From Pseudomonadota bacterium (GTDB taxonomy: Bacteria; Pseudomonadota; Alphaproteobacteria; Rhizobiales; Xanthobacteraceae), in the NCBI GenBank assembly GCA_023404675.1, contig JAEYAW010000028.1, positions 186,001-250,000 of the forward strand: a DNA stretch of 64,000 nt, read 5' to 3'. Below the pieces are notes generated by a model that ran no database searches, was not told the origin of the DNA, and saw only the letters and a list, made by a program, of their open reading frames with translations. Position numbers and translations under genes: made by a program. Each line of letters starts with the position of its first letter. Within the stretch, counting starts at the first letter, position 1. Below, one piece after another: positions 23,197 to 32,813 of this stretch.

Positions 23197-23268
23197 CACA
23201 GACCCGCCCCTTTGAGGTGACATCGCGAAGCGATGGCCTCGAAGGGCGACGGCCCCGGTTTTGCGAAC

Positions 23269-23316
23269 CCCGCATCCTTCGAGGTTCGCCGCAAACGTGG
23301 CGCGCGCCTCAGGATG
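23269..23316. repeat. intergenic palindromic repeat, copy 1
   Basis: Between ccmG and aroA: CATCCTTCGAGG on the left and CCTCAGGATGAC on the right, the same family as the copies at 41251-41358 and 63211-63254. Such repeats are common between genes in the Bradyrhizobium group and lie here between convergent genes. Confidence 0.65.
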
Positions 23317-23345
23317 ACGCACTCCCCCGTGGCTTCTTCCGGCGC

Positions 23346-24683
23346 TTACGAAAACGTCGCGCCGAGACGCTGCATCATCGGCACGAACTCGGGAAAGCTG
23401 GTGGCGATGAAGGTGGTGTCGTCCACCGTCACCGGCTTGTCGGCGGCAAGTCCCATCGCCAGCGCGGACATCGCGATGCGGTGATCCATGTGCGTCGCCA
23501 CCACGCCGCCGCCCGGCACGTGGCCGCGCCCCTCGACGATCAGGTCGTCGCCCTCGATTTCGACGCGCACGCCATTGACCCGCAGCATGTCGGCGGTGGC
23601 TTCCAGCCGGTCGGATTCCTTGACGCGCAATTCATGCAGGCCGCGCATCCGCGTGGTGCCCTCGGCGAAGGCGGCCGCGACCGCCAGCACCAGATATTCG
23701 TCGATCATCGACGGCGCGCGCTCCGGCGGCACCTCGACCCCGCGCAGGCTTGAGGCCCGCACCCGCAGCGCCGCCATCGGCTCGCCGGTGTCGGTGCGCC
23801 GGTCAGTCTCCTCGATGGATGCGCCCATCTCGCGCAGCGTGGTGAACAGGCCGGTGCGCAGCGGATTGGTCATCACGTCCGCCAGCACAATGTCGGAGCC
23901 CGGCACGATCAAGGCCGCCACCAGCGGGAACGCGGCGGACGAGGGATCGGCGGGCACCGACACCGGCGCGCCACGCAGTTCAGGCTCGCCCGTCAGCGAG
24001 ATCCGGCGGCCATGCGGGCCATCGGGAACCGACGAGATCGTCGCGCCGAAATGCGCCAGCATCAGTTCGGTGTGATCGCGGCTGGCTTCCGGCTCGATCA
24101 CCGTGGTGACGCCGGGAGCCGACAGGCCCGCCAGCAGCACCGCCGACTTGATCTGCGCCGAGGCGACCGGGCTGCGGTATTCGACCGGAACCGGCGGATT
24201 GGCGCCCTGCAGGCTCAGCGGCAACCGGCCGCCCTCCGCCTCGGACACCACCCTCGCGCCCATCAGCGCCAGCGGATCGAGGATCCGCCGCATCGGCCGC
24301 TTGCGCAGCGAGGCGTCACCGTCGAAGGTCGCGGTAATCGGACACCCGGCGACCGCGCCCATCACCAGCCGGCAACCGGTCCCGGAATTGCCGAAATCTA
24401 GCGGCCCGGACGGCTGCGCGAAACCGCCGACGCCGACGCCCCGCACCAGCCACGCGCCCTCGCCGGTCCGCTCGACGCTGGCGCCCATGGCCTGCATGGC
24501 CTTGGCGGTGTTCAGGACATCTTCGCCTTCCAGAAGCCCCGTGATGCGGGTTTCGCCGACCGCCAGCGCGCCAAGGATCAGCGCGCGATGCGAGATCGAC
24601 TTGTCGCCCGCGACGCGGGCGCGGCCGGTCAGCGGGCCGCTGCGGGAGGCGGCGAGGGGCTTGAGCGGATGCGAATGGGTCAA
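23346..24683 (-). CDS. aroA: 3-phosphoshikimate 1-carboxyvinyltransferase (EPSP synthase), class II-like
   Basis: About 445 aa with a TTG start at 24683, giving the family N-terminus (M)[12 protein letters not shown], preceded by GAGG. An in-frame ATG at 24722 is possible but less fitting. Motifs: [37 protein letters not shown], the [13 protein letters not shown] stretch and [12 protein letters not shown]. The sequence resembles Agrobacterium CP4-type EPSPS. CP4 itself has Ala where this protein has Gly in the SGTGC loop, the residue linked to glyphosate tolerance. It makes EPSP in the shikimate pathway. The usual partners cmk and rpsA do not follow. Confidence 0.95.
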   Translation of the reverse strand: MTHSHPLKPLAASRSGPLTGRARVAGDKSISHRALILGALAVGETRITGLLEGEDVLNTAKAMQAMGASVERTGEGAWLVRGVGVGGFAQPSGPLDFGNSGTGCRLVMGAVAGCPITATFDGDASLRKRPMRRILDPLALMGARVVSEAEGGRLPLSLQGANPPVPVEYRSPVASAQIKSAVLLAGLSAPGVTTVIEPEASRDHTELMLAHFGATISSVPDGPHGRRISLTGEPELRGAPVSVPADPSSAAFPLVAALIVPGSDIVLADVMTNPLRTGLFTTLREMGASIEETDRRTDTGEPMAALRVRASSLRGVEVPPERAPSMIDEYLVLAVAAAFAEGTTRMRGLHELRVKESDRLEATADMLRVNGVRVEIEGDDLIVEGRGHVPGGGVVATHMDHRIAMSALAMGLAADKPVTVDDTTFIATSFPEFVPMMQRLGATFS

Positions 24684-24831
24684 GATGCACTGTCCTCGAT
24701 GGTCTGAGGGGCGCTCTAACATGGGCGTGAGCGCCGGTCACGCCGGCCACATCCTTTGCCACGACCTATTGACAGCGGCTGTTTCACTGGCCAAGTGATG
24801 CACCGCTTTCAGACATCGTCAGGATCCGCAC

Positions 24832-25239
24832 GTGGCCAAATCCGAGCTCGGCACCAAACGCATTTGCCCGACCACAGGCAAAAAGTTTTACGACCTGAAC
24901 AAGAATCCGGTGATTTCGCCCTACACTGGCGAGGTGGTTCCGATCGCCGTGACGCCGCCGCCGCGCGCACGCAACGAAACCCGGCCGGCCGCCGACGAGG
25001 ACACCACGCCCGAGGCCGTCGAGTCCGAGGATCTGGTGTCGCTCGAAGAGGCCGATGCCGAGGAAACCAGCGGCAAGGTCGAGGCGAACGTGCCGGACAG
25101 CGAGGACGACATCGAGATCGACGACAGCCTCGACGTGGACGATGACGACGACGATTCGACCTTCATCGCCGACGAGGAAGAAGAGGACGACGACGTCACC
25201 GACATCATTGGTGACGTGTCCGGCGACGAAGACACTTGA
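24832..25239 (+). CDS. TIGR02300 family acidic protein
   Basis: 135 aa from a GTG at 24832. The conserved N-terminus MAKSELGTKRICPTTGKKFY followed by DLNKNPVISPYTGE defines the alphaproteobacterial TIGR02300 family. The C-terminal two thirds is extremely Asp/Glu rich and surely disordered. The two N-terminal Cys-containing turns look like half a zinc ribbon, but only one Cys is present. Function unknown. Divergent from aroA. Confidence 0.9.
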   Translation: MAKSELGTKRICPTTGKKFYDLNKNPVISPYTGEVVPIAVTPPPRARNETRPAADEDTTPEAVESEDLVSLEEADAEETSGKVEANVPDSEDDIEIDDSLDVDDDDDDSTFIADEEEEDDDVTDIIGDVSGDEDT

Positions 25240-25266
25240 GATCGTAGCCGAACTATGATTTTACAC

Positions 25267-25293
25267 GACGCCCGCCGCCCCACGGCGGGCGTC
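25267..25293. other. 10-bp perfect hairpin between TIGR02300 gene and tRNA-Ala
   Basis: Arms 25267-25276 and 25284-25293 (GACGCCCGCC and its complement) around a seven-base loop, 27 bases after the stop codon and 6 bases ahead of the tRNA. No T-run follows, so it may be a Rho-type stop or a processing signal. Confidence 0.5.
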
Positions 25294-25299
25294 AGGTCC

Positions 25300-25375
<76 letters not shown>

Positions 25376-25404
25376 AATTCCCTTCGCCGATAGTGGCCGG
25401 GTTT

Positions 25405-25890
25405 TCAGCTTTTTCTCTGTTTGTCGCCGTCGCCTTCTTTCGCTGCGTCCCGCAGGCGGTCCCGCAGCGCCACGACCGCTTCTTTCAGCGAAATCAGGTC
25501 GTCCACGGAACAGGCCGCAGCCTGCAAAATCCCTTCGGGAACCTTTTTCGCCTTGTCCCGCAGGTTCGCGCCCGCGGAAGTCAGCTCGATCATCACCCGG
25601 CGCTCGTCCTGCGCATCGCGCACGCGCCGCACCAACCCGGCTGATTCGAGCCGCTTCAGCAGCGGCGTCAACGTGCCGGAATCGAGAAACAGCCGCTCGC
25701 CGATCCGCGAGACGGTAATATGATCCTGCTCCCACAGCACCATCATGACGAGGTATTGCGGATAGGTGAGCCCGAGGCTCGCCAGCAGCGGCTTGTAGAC
25801 CCGGTTGAACGCATTGGTCGCCGAATACAGCGCGAAGCAGATCTGGTTATCCAGCTGCAACGTTGGATCGGCAGGCTTCTTTCTGGGCAT
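25405..25890 (-). CDS. ohrR: MarR-family organic peroxide sensor OhrR
   Basis: 161 aa from MPRKKPADPTLQLDNQ. Winged-helix MarR protein with the OhrR hallmark DNQICFALYSATNAF holding the reactive cysteine, then PLLASLGLTYPQYLVMMVLW and the wing DAQDERRVMIELT. Oxidation of the Cys by organic hydroperoxides releases it from DNA and derepresses ohr. It lies downstream of an MFS gene on the same strand; ohr is divergent beyond that gene. An upstream in-frame ATG (MFGTLIRATRD) is less likely. Confidence 0.93.
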   Translation of the reverse strand: MPRKKPADPTLQLDNQICFALYSATNAFNRVYKPLLASLGLTYPQYLVMMVLWEQDHITVSRIGERLFLDSGTLTPLLKRLESAGLVRRVRDAQDERRVMIELTSAGANLRDKAKKVPEGILQAAACSVDDLISLKEAVVALRDRLRDAAKEGDGDKQRKS

Positions 25891-25958
25891 CGATGAACCT
25901 GTTCTGGCGTCCCGGGTCGCGCGGATCAACGTCCCGAACATGGGAATCGGAATCGCCA

Positions 25959-27188
25959 TCATACAGCATCGGGCAACTGGCGAAGTCCGGGCACGGCCGA
26001 CGCACAGATCAACACGAGTTGCAGCACGAACCCCGTCGCCGCGACGATTAGACAGGCGTTCACCCCGAAACCTGCCGCCACGAAACCGCCGAGCGCCGCG
26101 CCCAGCGGCCTCGCCCCGAATGTCGCTGTCATCAGCAGGGCCGAAACCCGGCCCAGCATCGCATCCGGCGTCACCGCCTGCCGCAAGGTCGTGGTGGTGA
26201 TGGTCCACAGGATCGGACCCGCGCCGAACAGAAAGAAGCTGAGGCCTGCCAGCGGCCCGGCCGGCAGCCAGATCGTCAGCGCCAGCAGCAGAGCCGCGCA
26301 GGCGCCCGCCAGCGGCCCGATCACGATCAACGTGCCGAAATTCAGGTGCCGGGCGATCATGGGGGCCACCAGCGCCCCAGCGACCATGCCGACGCCGTAC
26401 ACGCCGAGGATCGCGCCCACGGTCGTCGCGTCCATGCCGAGATTCTGCACGGCGTAGGCGACGAATACCGCCTGCAGTACGAACCACGAGACGTTGAAGA
26501 CCACGGCCGTGACGAGAATCGGTCGCAGAAGGACATGCGACGCCACGAATGCCATTCCCTCGCTCAAGTCCCGCAAAAGCTTCCGGTCGGGTCGGGCGAC
26601 GCGCGGGGGCTCTCCGATCCCGGCGAGGAACAGAACGGCCAGCGCTGACAGCATCGTCGCCAGCGCGAAAGCGGGCGAGGCTCCGATCCAGCCGACGAGG
26701 CTGCCACCGACAGCCGGGCCGCCCGTATAGGCGGCGCTGCGGGCCAGTTCGAGCCAGCGATTGGCGTCACCGAGCCGGGTTCGTGGGACCAGCGAGGGCA
26801 CGAGCGCGGGGGCCGCGACGCTGTAACAGACGGTGCCCGTCGCTCCGAGCAGGCCCAGCAACGCGAGAACCGGCAGGTTCAACATACCCGCGCCGAGCAG
26901 AGTCAGGGTGAGGACCAGCGAGGTGGCCCGGACGGTCTCGGCGCCGACCATCAGCAGCGGCCGGGACCAGCGATCGGCCAGCAATCCGGCGGGAATCGAC
27001 AGCAACAGGAACGGCAGGGTCTGCGCCGCCTGGAGCCAGCCGGTTTCGACCGGGCCTGCGGCCAGCACGAGCACAGCGACCAGCGGCGAAGCTGCAAGCG
27101 CGATCTGTTCGGCGAACTGGGCGATGAAGTTCGACCAGCCGAGCCGCCGGAAGGCAGCCGGAAGGCGCGTCGTCGCAGGATCTGACAT
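25959..27188 (-). CDS. MFS transporter (EntS-like exporter)
   Basis: 409 aa, twelve predicted helices, with the MFS signature GLLADRWSRPLLMVG in the loop between helices 2 and 3 near residue 68. It resembles the EntS/MFS_3 group of small-molecule exporters; substrate unknown. It lies between ohrR and the divergent ohr promoter region, and its own 5' region contains the OhrR-like operator, so it is likely peroxide-regulated together with ohrR (inference). Confidence 0.9.
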   Translation of the reverse strand: MSDPATTRLPAAFRRLGWSNFIAQFAEQIALAASPLVAVLVLAAGPVETGWLQAAQTLPFLLLSIPAGLLADRWSRPLLMVGAETVRATSLVLTLTLLGAGMLNLPVLALLGLLGATGTVCYSVAAPALVPSLVPRTRLGDANRWLELARSAAYTGGPAVGGSLVGWIGASPAFALATMLSALAVLFLAGIGEPPRVARPDRKLLRDLSEGMAFVASHVLLRPILVTAVVFNVSWFVLQAVFVAYAVQNLGMDATTVGAILGVYGVGMVAGALVAPMIARHLNFGTLIVIGPLAGACAALLLALTIWLPAGPLAGLSFFLFGAGPILWTITTTTLRQAVTPDAMLGRVSALLMTATFGARPLGAALGGFVAAGFGVNACLIVAATGFVLQLVLICASAVPGLRQLPDAV

Positions 27189-27284
27189 GGATTTCCCTCT
27201 GGAACACGAAGGTCCTTCAGGAAGGTCAGTTTCAGGATGGACGCCACCCGATTCACGAACGTCGTGCGGACGGGCGCTTTCACG

Positions 27285-27312
27285 ACAATTTCATTGTACA
27301 CAATTTAATTTT
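27285..27312. promoter_or_regulatory. OhrR-type operator and ohr promoter
   Basis: Two overlapping AT-rich palindromes: ACAAT-TTC-ATTGT at 27285-27297 and ATTGT-AC-ACAAT at 27293-27304, continuing into a TTTAATTTT half-site. This resembles published OhrR boxes. A promoter overlaps: -35 TTGTAC at 27294-27299, 16-base gap, -10 TATTTT at 27316-27321, giving a short leader before ohr at 27354. The divergent MFS-ohrR transcript starts on the other side. Confidence 0.7.
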
Positions 27313-27353
27313 GCGTATTTTAGTTCCCGCACAACAACCTGACGAGGCCTCCC

Positions 27354-27779
27354 ATGTCAGTCAACGTTCTCTACAAGACCAGCGCCAAGGCCACCGGCGG
27401 CCGCGACGGCCGCTCCGCAACCCTCGACGGCACGCTCGACGTCAAGCTCGCCACCCCGAAGGAACTCGGCGGCGGCGGCGGCGCGGGCAACAATCCGGAG
27501 CAGTTGTTCGCGGCCGGCTACGCCGCCTGCTTCATCGGCGCGATGAAGTTCGTCGCCTCGCAGGGCGGCCCCAAAGTGCCGGAAGACACCTCGGTCACCG
27601 CCACGGTCGGCATCGGCCCGCGCTCGGAAGGCGGCTTCGGCCTCGACATCGCGCTGGCGGTGTCCGTGCCCGGCCTCGACCGCGAGCAGGCGACCGCACT
27701 GGTGGAGAAGGCCCATCAGGTGTGCCCCTACTCCAACGCGACCCGCAACAACGTGGACGTGCGCCTCTCGGTGGTGTGA
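27354..27779 (+). CDS. ohr: organic hydroperoxide resistance protein Ohr
   Basis: 141-aa OsmC/Ohr-fold peroxidase that reduces fatty-acid and alkyl hydroperoxides with lipoyl reductants. The two catalytic cysteines are in YAACFIGAM near residue 60 and [11 protein letters not shown] near residue 124, with the conserved [11 protein letters not shown] upstream. Divergent from the MFS-ohrR pair with an OhrR-type operator between. Confidence 0.97.
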   Translation: MSVNVLYKTSAKATGGRDGRSATLDGTLDVKLATPKELGGGGGAGNNPEQLFAAGYAACFIGAMKFVASQGGPKVPEDTSVTATVGIGPRSEGGFGLDIALAVSVPGLDREQATALVEKAHQVCPYSNATRNNVDVRLSVV

Positions 27780-27919
27780 GCGTTCCGCAGATGGCGAACG
27801 CCTGCGCTTCGCCATCTGCATTGCTCCTCTGAATTGAAGCGCGGGCGCTGGCGCCGATCCCGATGCCCCGCTAAAGCTTGCGGCCAGAAGAACAATCGCA
27901 AGGTCGGAAGCCCGTCTCG

Positions 27920-29125
27920 ATGACAACCCCCTTTGCCCCCGGCGCAATGGCCGGTCTGCGCGTGATCGATCTGACGCGCGTGCTCGGTGGCCCCTACTGC
28001 ACCCAGATCCTCGCCGATCACGGCGCCGACGTCATCAAGGTGGAGCCGCCCGCGGGCGACGAGGTGCGCGACTGGGGCCCTCCGTTCCACGGCGACAACG
28101 CCGCCTACTTCCTCGGCATCAACCGTAACAAGCGCTCCATCGGCCTCGACCTCGCCTCGCCCGGCGGCCGCGAGGTGCTGATGCGCCTGCTTGCCGACGC
28201 CGACGTGCTGATCGAGAACTTCAAGCCCGGCACGCTCGACAAATGGGGCATCGGCAACGCCGTGCTGGCGGAGAAATTCCCGCGCCTCGTGCATTGCCGG
28301 ATTTCCGGCTTCGGCGGCGACGGGCCGCGCGGCGGCAATCCGGGCTATGACGCCATCATCCAGGCCATGACCGGCATGATCGCGGCAACCGGCTCGCCGG
28401 AGAGCGGGCCGATGCGGATTGGCGTGCCGCTGGTGGACATCACCACCGGGCTTTATGCGGCCATCGGCATCCTGATGGCGCTGTCGGAGCGACAAAAATC
28501 CGGCAAGGGCCAGTTTCTCGAAACCACGCTCTACGAGACCGGCCTCGCCATCATGCATCCGCATACGGCGAACTACTTCCTCAGCGGCAAGCCGCCGGCG
28601 CTCACCGGCAACGAGCATCCGAATCTCGTGCCGTATTCGATCTTCGCGGCGCGCGACGGCAAGATCTTTACCGGCGTCGGCAACGACGGCACCTTCCGCA
28701 AGCTCTGCAGGGAAATCGGCAAGCCTGAGCTGGCCGACGACCCGCGCTTCGCCCGCAACCGCGACCGCGTCGCCAACCGCGCCGCGCTGCGCGTCGAGCT
28801 GGAAGCCGTGTTCAGCCAGTACGACGCCGAGCCGCTCTGCGACCGCCTGCTGAACGCAGGCCTGCCCGCAGGCCCCGTACAATCGATCGACAAGGCACTG
28901 ACCAACGCCCATACGGTCGCGCGCGGCGATGTGCTGGAACAGGACTGGTACAAGGGCGTCTCCTCGCCGATCCGCTTCGAGCGCACCAAGGCCACGCTGC
29001 GCAGCCTGCCGCCGGACTTCAACCAGAACGGCCGCGAGGTGCTGGCGGAGTTCGGTTTCAGCGACGACGAAATCGCCGATCTTGAATCGCGCGGCGTGCT
29101 GAGCGGCAAGGAGCGGCGGCGGTAA
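27920..29125 (+). CDS. family III CoA transferase (CaiB/BaiF type)
   Basis: 401 aa from MTTPFAPGAMAGLRVIDLTR; a TTG at 27878 would add 14 residues. The family segments are VLGGPYCTQILADHGADVIK, NRNKRSIGLDL, LIENFKPGTLDKWGIG, and GNPGYDAIIQAMTG, where the conserved Asp is the expected acyl acceptor. Members exchange CoA between carboxylic acids such as formyl/oxalyl, carnitine or succinyl substrates. No pathway partner is adjacent, so the substrate is unknown. Confidence 0.93.
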   Translation: MTTPFAPGAMAGLRVIDLTRVLGGPYCTQILADHGADVIKVEPPAGDEVRDWGPPFHGDNAAYFLGINRNKRSIGLDLASPGGREVLMRLLADADVLIENFKPGTLDKWGIGNAVLAEKFPRLVHCRISGFGGDGPRGGNPGYDAIIQAMTGMIAATGSPESGPMRIGVPLVDITTGLYAAIGILMALSERQKSGKGQFLETTLYETGLAIMHPHTANYFLSGKPPALTGNEHPNLVPYSIFAARDGKIFTGVGNDGTFRKLCREIGKPELADDPRFARNRDRVANRAALRVELEAVFSQYDAEPLCDRLLNAGLPAGPVQSIDKALTNAHTVARGDVLEQDWYKGVSSPIRFERTKATLRSLPPDFNQNGREVLAEFGFSDDEIADLESRGVLSGKERRR

Positions 29126-29201
29126 GTCCCGCTTGATGTAACCTCGTCTCCGTCACGCTGAAGAGCATGACTAAGAAGAGTTCGTCCCGCTCACGGATCT
29201 T

Positions 29202-29239
29202 CCTATGTCATGACCGGCTTGTCCCGGCCATGACATAGG
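29202..29239. repeat. palindromic repeat between convergent genes
   Basis: 11-bp arms (CCTATGTCATG and complement) plus an inner CCGG/CCGG pair around CTTGTC form one long hairpin between the CoA transferase gene and coaA. No T-run on either side. Resembles REP-like elements of this bacterial group and could help end both converging transcripts. Confidence 0.65.
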
Positions 29240-29318
29240 ATAAGGAACGATGTTCTTTTTAAATCACGCCTGAGCCATTGGCGAACAGGTGTTCGCAAGC
29301 GGCGAAGGCTGATCCATC

Positions 29319-30278
29319 CTACAGCCGCCGCAGCGACACCGACTCGATCACGTGGTCCGCACCCTTCTTGAGGATCAGCGTCGCGCGCGGCCGCGTCGGC
29401 AGGATGTTGTCTTCGAGATTGGCGAGGTTGGTGCGCTCCCAGATCGCGAGCGCGGTCGCGGTCGCCTCCTCGTCCGACAGCGGCGCGTAGCGATTGAAAT
29501 ACGATCGCGGATCGTGGAACGCGGTATCGCGCAGCGCCAGAAAGCGCTTCACGTACCAGTCGCGCAGCACCGGTTCGTCGGCGTCGATATAAACCGAGAA
29601 ATCGAAGAAGTCCGACACCACCGGCACCGCCTTGCCGTCGCGCGGCAGCCGGCCGGTCTGCAGCACGTTGACGCCCTCCACGATCAGAATGTCGGGCTGA
29701 TCCACCTCGACGGTCTGATCCGGCACGATATCGTAGGTGAGATGCGAATAGATCGGCGCCCGCACGTGGCGGCGGCCCGCCTTGATGTCGCTGAGGAAGG
29801 CCAGCAGCGTCGGCAGATCGTAGCTTTCCGGAAAGCCCTTCTTCTGCATGATCCCCTGCCGCTCCAGCACGGCGTTGGGGAACAGAAAACCGTCGGTGGT
29901 GATGAGGTCGACTTTCGGCTTCGGCGACCAGCGCGCCAGCAGCGCCTGCAGCACGCGCGCGGTGGTGGACTTGCCGACCGCCACCGAACCGGCCACGCCG
30001 ATGATGTAGGGCATCTTGCGATCGTGGATGCCGAGGAACCGGCGCTGCGCCACGAACAGGTTCTGCGTCGCCGCCACGTACAGCGACAGCAGCCGCGACA
30101 GCGGCAGATAGATTTCCTCGACTTCCTTCAGATCGAGCCGGTCGTGCACCGAGCGCAGCCGGACGATATCGTCGCCCTTCAGCGTCATCGGCATATCGTC
30201 GCGCAGCTTGGCCCATTCGGCGCGCGTGAAGGTCCGGTAGGGGTTGTACTTCTGCGACTGGTCGATCCGGGCGTCCAT
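29319..30278 (-). CDS. coaA: pantothenate kinase, type I
   Basis: 319 aa, the usual length for type I PanK. Starts [18 protein letters not shown]-loop [17 protein letters not shown] near residue 95, the [12 protein letters not shown] stretch with the catalytic Asp, and the [13 protein letters not shown] region. Phosphorylates pantothenate as the first, feedback-inhibited step of CoA synthesis. It sits downstream of hisE on the same strand with a 168-base gap. Confidence 0.97.
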   Translation of the reverse strand: MDARIDQSQKYNPYRTFTRAEWAKLRDDMPMTLKGDDIVRLRSVHDRLDLKEVEEIYLPLSRLLSLYVAATQNLFVAQRRFLGIHDRKMPYIIGVAGSVAVGKSTTARVLQALLARWSPKPKVDLITTDGFLFPNAVLERQGIMQKKGFPESYDLPTLLAFLSDIKAGRRHVRAPIYSHLTYDIVPDQTVEVDQPDILIVEGVNVLQTGRLPRDGKAVPVVSDFFDFSVYIDADEPVLRDWYVKRFLALRDTAFHDPRSYFNRYAPLSDEEATATALAIWERTNLANLEDNILPTRPRATLILKKGADHVIESVSLRRL

Positions 30279-30446
30279 CGGACATCCTCCCCGTCACGCT
30301 GCCGGACACGGCTCCGGGGAGGAGCGTGATGGCAACGTCATGCACTTTCGCACTCTCTTCGTACGCTTCCGGGTTTCGAAAGCGCCTGACCGTCTAAGAG
30401 CAGGATCGTCCAGATTCAACCAAAAAAAGAGAAAAGCCGAAGTAAT

Positions 30447-30770
30447 CTAGTCCTTCTTGCGGGACGCCTTTTCCTCAAGGCCGCTCATCTGCGTGCGTCT
30501 GGCGAGCGCTGTCTCGACCTCAGCGAGCAGGACGCCGCGCGACTTCAGCATCACGAGGAAATGGTAGAGCAGATCGGCGCTTTCAGCGATCAGATGATCG
30601 CGATCACCCGCCGTCGCGGCGATCACCGTCTCCACGGCCTCCTCGCCGAACTTCTTCGCGCATTGCGCCGGACCCTTGTCCAGCAGCTTGCGGGTGTAGG
30701 AACTGTCGCCGCCGCCCGCGGCACGGGCGTCGATGGTGGCGGCCAGATCATGAAGGGAAAACTGTGGCAT
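30447..30770 (-). CDS. hisE: phosphoribosyl-ATP pyrophosphatase
   Basis: 107 aa from MPQFSLHDLAATIDARA. MazG-like helical fold with the metal-binding KKFGEEAVETVIAA motif near residue 40. Hydrolyses phosphoribosyl-ATP, step 2 of histidine synthesis. It is stand-alone rather than fused to HisI, and closes the his cluster after hisF. Confidence 0.97.
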   Translation of the reverse strand: MPQFSLHDLAATIDARAAGGGDSSYTRKLLDKGPAQCAKKFGEEAVETVIAATAGDRDHLIAESADLLYHFLVMLKSRGVLLAEVETALARRTQMSGLEEKASRKKD

Positions 30771-30879
30771 CGGAACTCCGGTCAGCGCCGGCGAACGGCG
30801 TTCGATTTCGCGCCCCGTTAGCACGTCCGGCGCCGGGAGTCCCGCGCGATACGTCTGCCCGGCTAGACAACTTCCATGT

Positions 30880-31656
30880 TTACGGATCGAGCCGCATCGG
30901 CAGGCCCGCCCGCTGCATGTGCTCCTTGGCCTGGCGGATGGTGAATTCCCCGAAATGGAAGATCGAGGCGGCCAGCACGGCGGTGGCGTGCCCCTGCCGG
31001 ATGCCGTCCACGAGGTGATCGAGATTGCCGACACCGCCGGAGGCGATCACCGGCACGCTCACCGCATCGGCGATGGCGCGCGTGATCGGCAGATCGAACC
31101 CCTGCCGGGTGCCGTCGCGGTCCATCGAGGTCAGCAGGATTTCGCCCGCGCCGAGCGAAACCACCTCCTGCGCATATTCGATGGCGTCGATCCCGGTCGG
31201 CTTGCGCCCGCCATGGGTGAAGATTTCCCAGCGCCCGGAGCCGCCGGGCCGCGTCACGCGCTTGGCGTCGATGGCCACCACGATGCACTGATCGCCGAAC
31301 TTCTCCGCGCCTTCCTTCACCAGTTCGCGGCGCGCCACCGCCGCGCTGTTGATCGACACCTTGTCCGCGCCCGCCCGCAGCAGCGCGCGAATGTCGTCCA
31401 CGGCACGCACGCCGCCGCCCACCGTCAGCGGCATGAAGCAGGCCTCCGCCGTCCGCCGCACCACGTCGAGCATGGTGCCGCGATTCTCATGGCTGGCGTT
31501 GATGTCGAGGAAGCACAGTTCGTCCGCGCCGGCCGCGTCATAGGCGATGGCGGCCTCCACCGGATCGCCGGCATCGCGCAGATCGACGAAGTTGACGCCC
31601 TTGACGACGCGACCGTCCTTCACGTCGAGACAGGGAATGACACGGACCTTGAACAT
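30880..31656 (-). CDS. hisF: imidazole glycerol phosphate synthase, cyclase subunit
   Basis: 258-aa TIM barrel. The catalytic aspartates lie in [17 protein letters not shown] near residue 11 and [11 protein letters not shown] near residue 130. The C-terminal phosphate-binding [13 protein letters not shown] is present. It joins HisH to make imidazole glycerol phosphate and AICAR. It follows a small membrane-protein gene by three bases. Confidence 0.98.
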   Translation of the reverse strand: MFKVRVIPCLDVKDGRVVKGVNFVDLRDAGDPVEAAIAYDAAGADELCFLDINASHENRGTMLDVVRRTAEACFMPLTVGGGVRAVDDIRALLRAGADKVSINSAAVARRELVKEGAEKFGDQCIVVAIDAKRVTRPGGSGRWEIFTHGGRKPTGIDAIEYAQEVVSLGAGEILLTSMDRDGTRQGFDLPITRAIADAVSVPVIASGGVGNLDHLVDGIRQGHATAVLAASIFHFGEFTIRQAKEHMQRAGLPMRLDP

Positions 31657-31659
31657 CGC

Positions 31660-31995
31660 CTAAACCTTCTTCGCGGCCCTCTGCCGCCAGACCCATCGCG
31701 CGCCGAGACCCAGCGCCACGATCAGCCACACCGAAAACGCCAATGCCGCCGCTGGCATCGTGAACAGCATGAGCCACACCATGAGGCCCATCTGATAAAG
31801 CGGCAGGCCGATATCGACGCCTGCCACGACGCACGGCTGAGGATTGCCCTCATTCAACTCGCATCCGAACAACGCCGCGACGCCGCCCGCGCTCAGACCG
31901 AACAGGACCGGGACCAACGCGATACCGGCGATGATCGCCAGCGCCCAGCCCATGCGGCGCACGACACGTTTCGACGCGTCCGCCTGCCGGGCCAC
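31660..31995 (-). CDS. small membrane protein within the his operon
   Basis: About 111 aa from a GTG at 31995, the second base after the hisA stop, or about 97 aa from the in-frame ATG in RRMGWALAII. Two hydrophobic helices (GWALAIIAGIALVPVLFGL and LMLFTMPAAALAFSVWLIV) flank a loop with two cysteines, CELNEGNPQPC. Ends three bases before hisF, so it is co-transcribed and probably translationally coupled. Function unknown; I believe similar genes occur here in related genera (recollection, not tested). Confidence 0.75.
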   Translation of the reverse strand: MARQADASKRVVRRMGWALAIIAGIALVPVLFGLSAGGVAALFGCELNEGNPQPCVVAGVDIGLPLYQMGLMVWLMLFTMPAAALAFSVWLIVALGLGARWVWRQRAAKKV

Positions 31996-31996
31996 A

Positions 31997-32728
31997 TCAG
32001 GCCGCCTTCCTGAGCAGCGCCAGCGCCTGCGCCGGATCGAGCCGCCCGTCATAGAGCGCGCGGCCCGCGATCGCGCCTTCAAGCTTCTTCGCACGCGGGT
32101 CGAGGATCGCCTCGATGTCTGCAATCGAGGCAAGCCCGCCGGAGGCGATCACCGGAATCGAGATCGCATCGGCCAGCGCGATGGTCGCCTCCAGATTGAG
32201 GCCCTTCAGCAGACCATCGCGCGCGATGTCGGTGAAGATGATGGCGGCGACGCCCGCATCCTCGAAGCGCTGCGCGATGTCGAGCGCGGTGACATGCGAG
32301 GTCTCGGCCCAGCCCTCCACCGCGACCTTGCCGTCGCGCGCATCCAGCCCCACCGCGACCTGACCGGGAAATTGTATGGCTGCCGTCTTCACGAGATCCG
32401 GATCGCGCACCGCCGCGGTGCCGATGATGACGCGCGAAATGCCCTTCGACAGCCAGGCCTCGATGGTCGCGATATCGCGGATGCCGCCGCCGAGCTGCAC
32501 CGGCATTGTCACGTCGGCCAGCATCGCCTCGACGGCGTGCGCATTCATCGGCTTGCCGGCGAAGGCGCCGTCGAGATCGACCACATGCAGATACTCGAAG
32601 CCCTGAGCCGCGAAGGCGCGGGCCTGCGCGGCGGGATCGAGGTTGAACACGGTGGCGCGCGCCATATCGCCCTGTTCGAGGCGCACGCACTGGCCGTTCT
32701 TCAGATCGATGGCGGGAAACAGGATCAT
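31997..32728 (-). CDS. hisA: phosphoribosylformimino-5-aminoimidazole carboxamide ribotide isomerase
   Basis: 243-aa TIM barrel, starting [17 protein letters not shown] with the catalytic Asp near residue 8; the ATG two codons upstream gives [21 protein letters not shown] and [12 protein letters not shown] are the other half-barrel signatures. Converts ProFAR to PRFAR. Lies between hisH and the small membrane gene. Confidence 0.97.
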   Translation of the reverse strand: MILFPAIDLKNGQCVRLEQGDMARATVFNLDPAAQARAFAAQGFEYLHVVDLDGAFAGKPMNAHAVEAMLADVTMPVQLGGGIRDIATIEAWLSKGISRVIIGTAAVRDPDLVKTAAIQFPGQVAVGLDARDGKVAVEGWAETSHVTALDIAQRFEDAGVAAIIFTDIARDGLLKGLNLEATIALADAISIPVIASGGLASIADIEAILDPRAKKLEGAIAGRALYDGRLDPAQALALLRKAA

Positions 32729-32813
32729 GTTGATACTCGAACTGACACGGCGGCGACCTTCTCTCCCCGCCGCCGCGCGGGGAAAGGGGAGCCGCAACGT
32801 CTCGACAAAGTCA

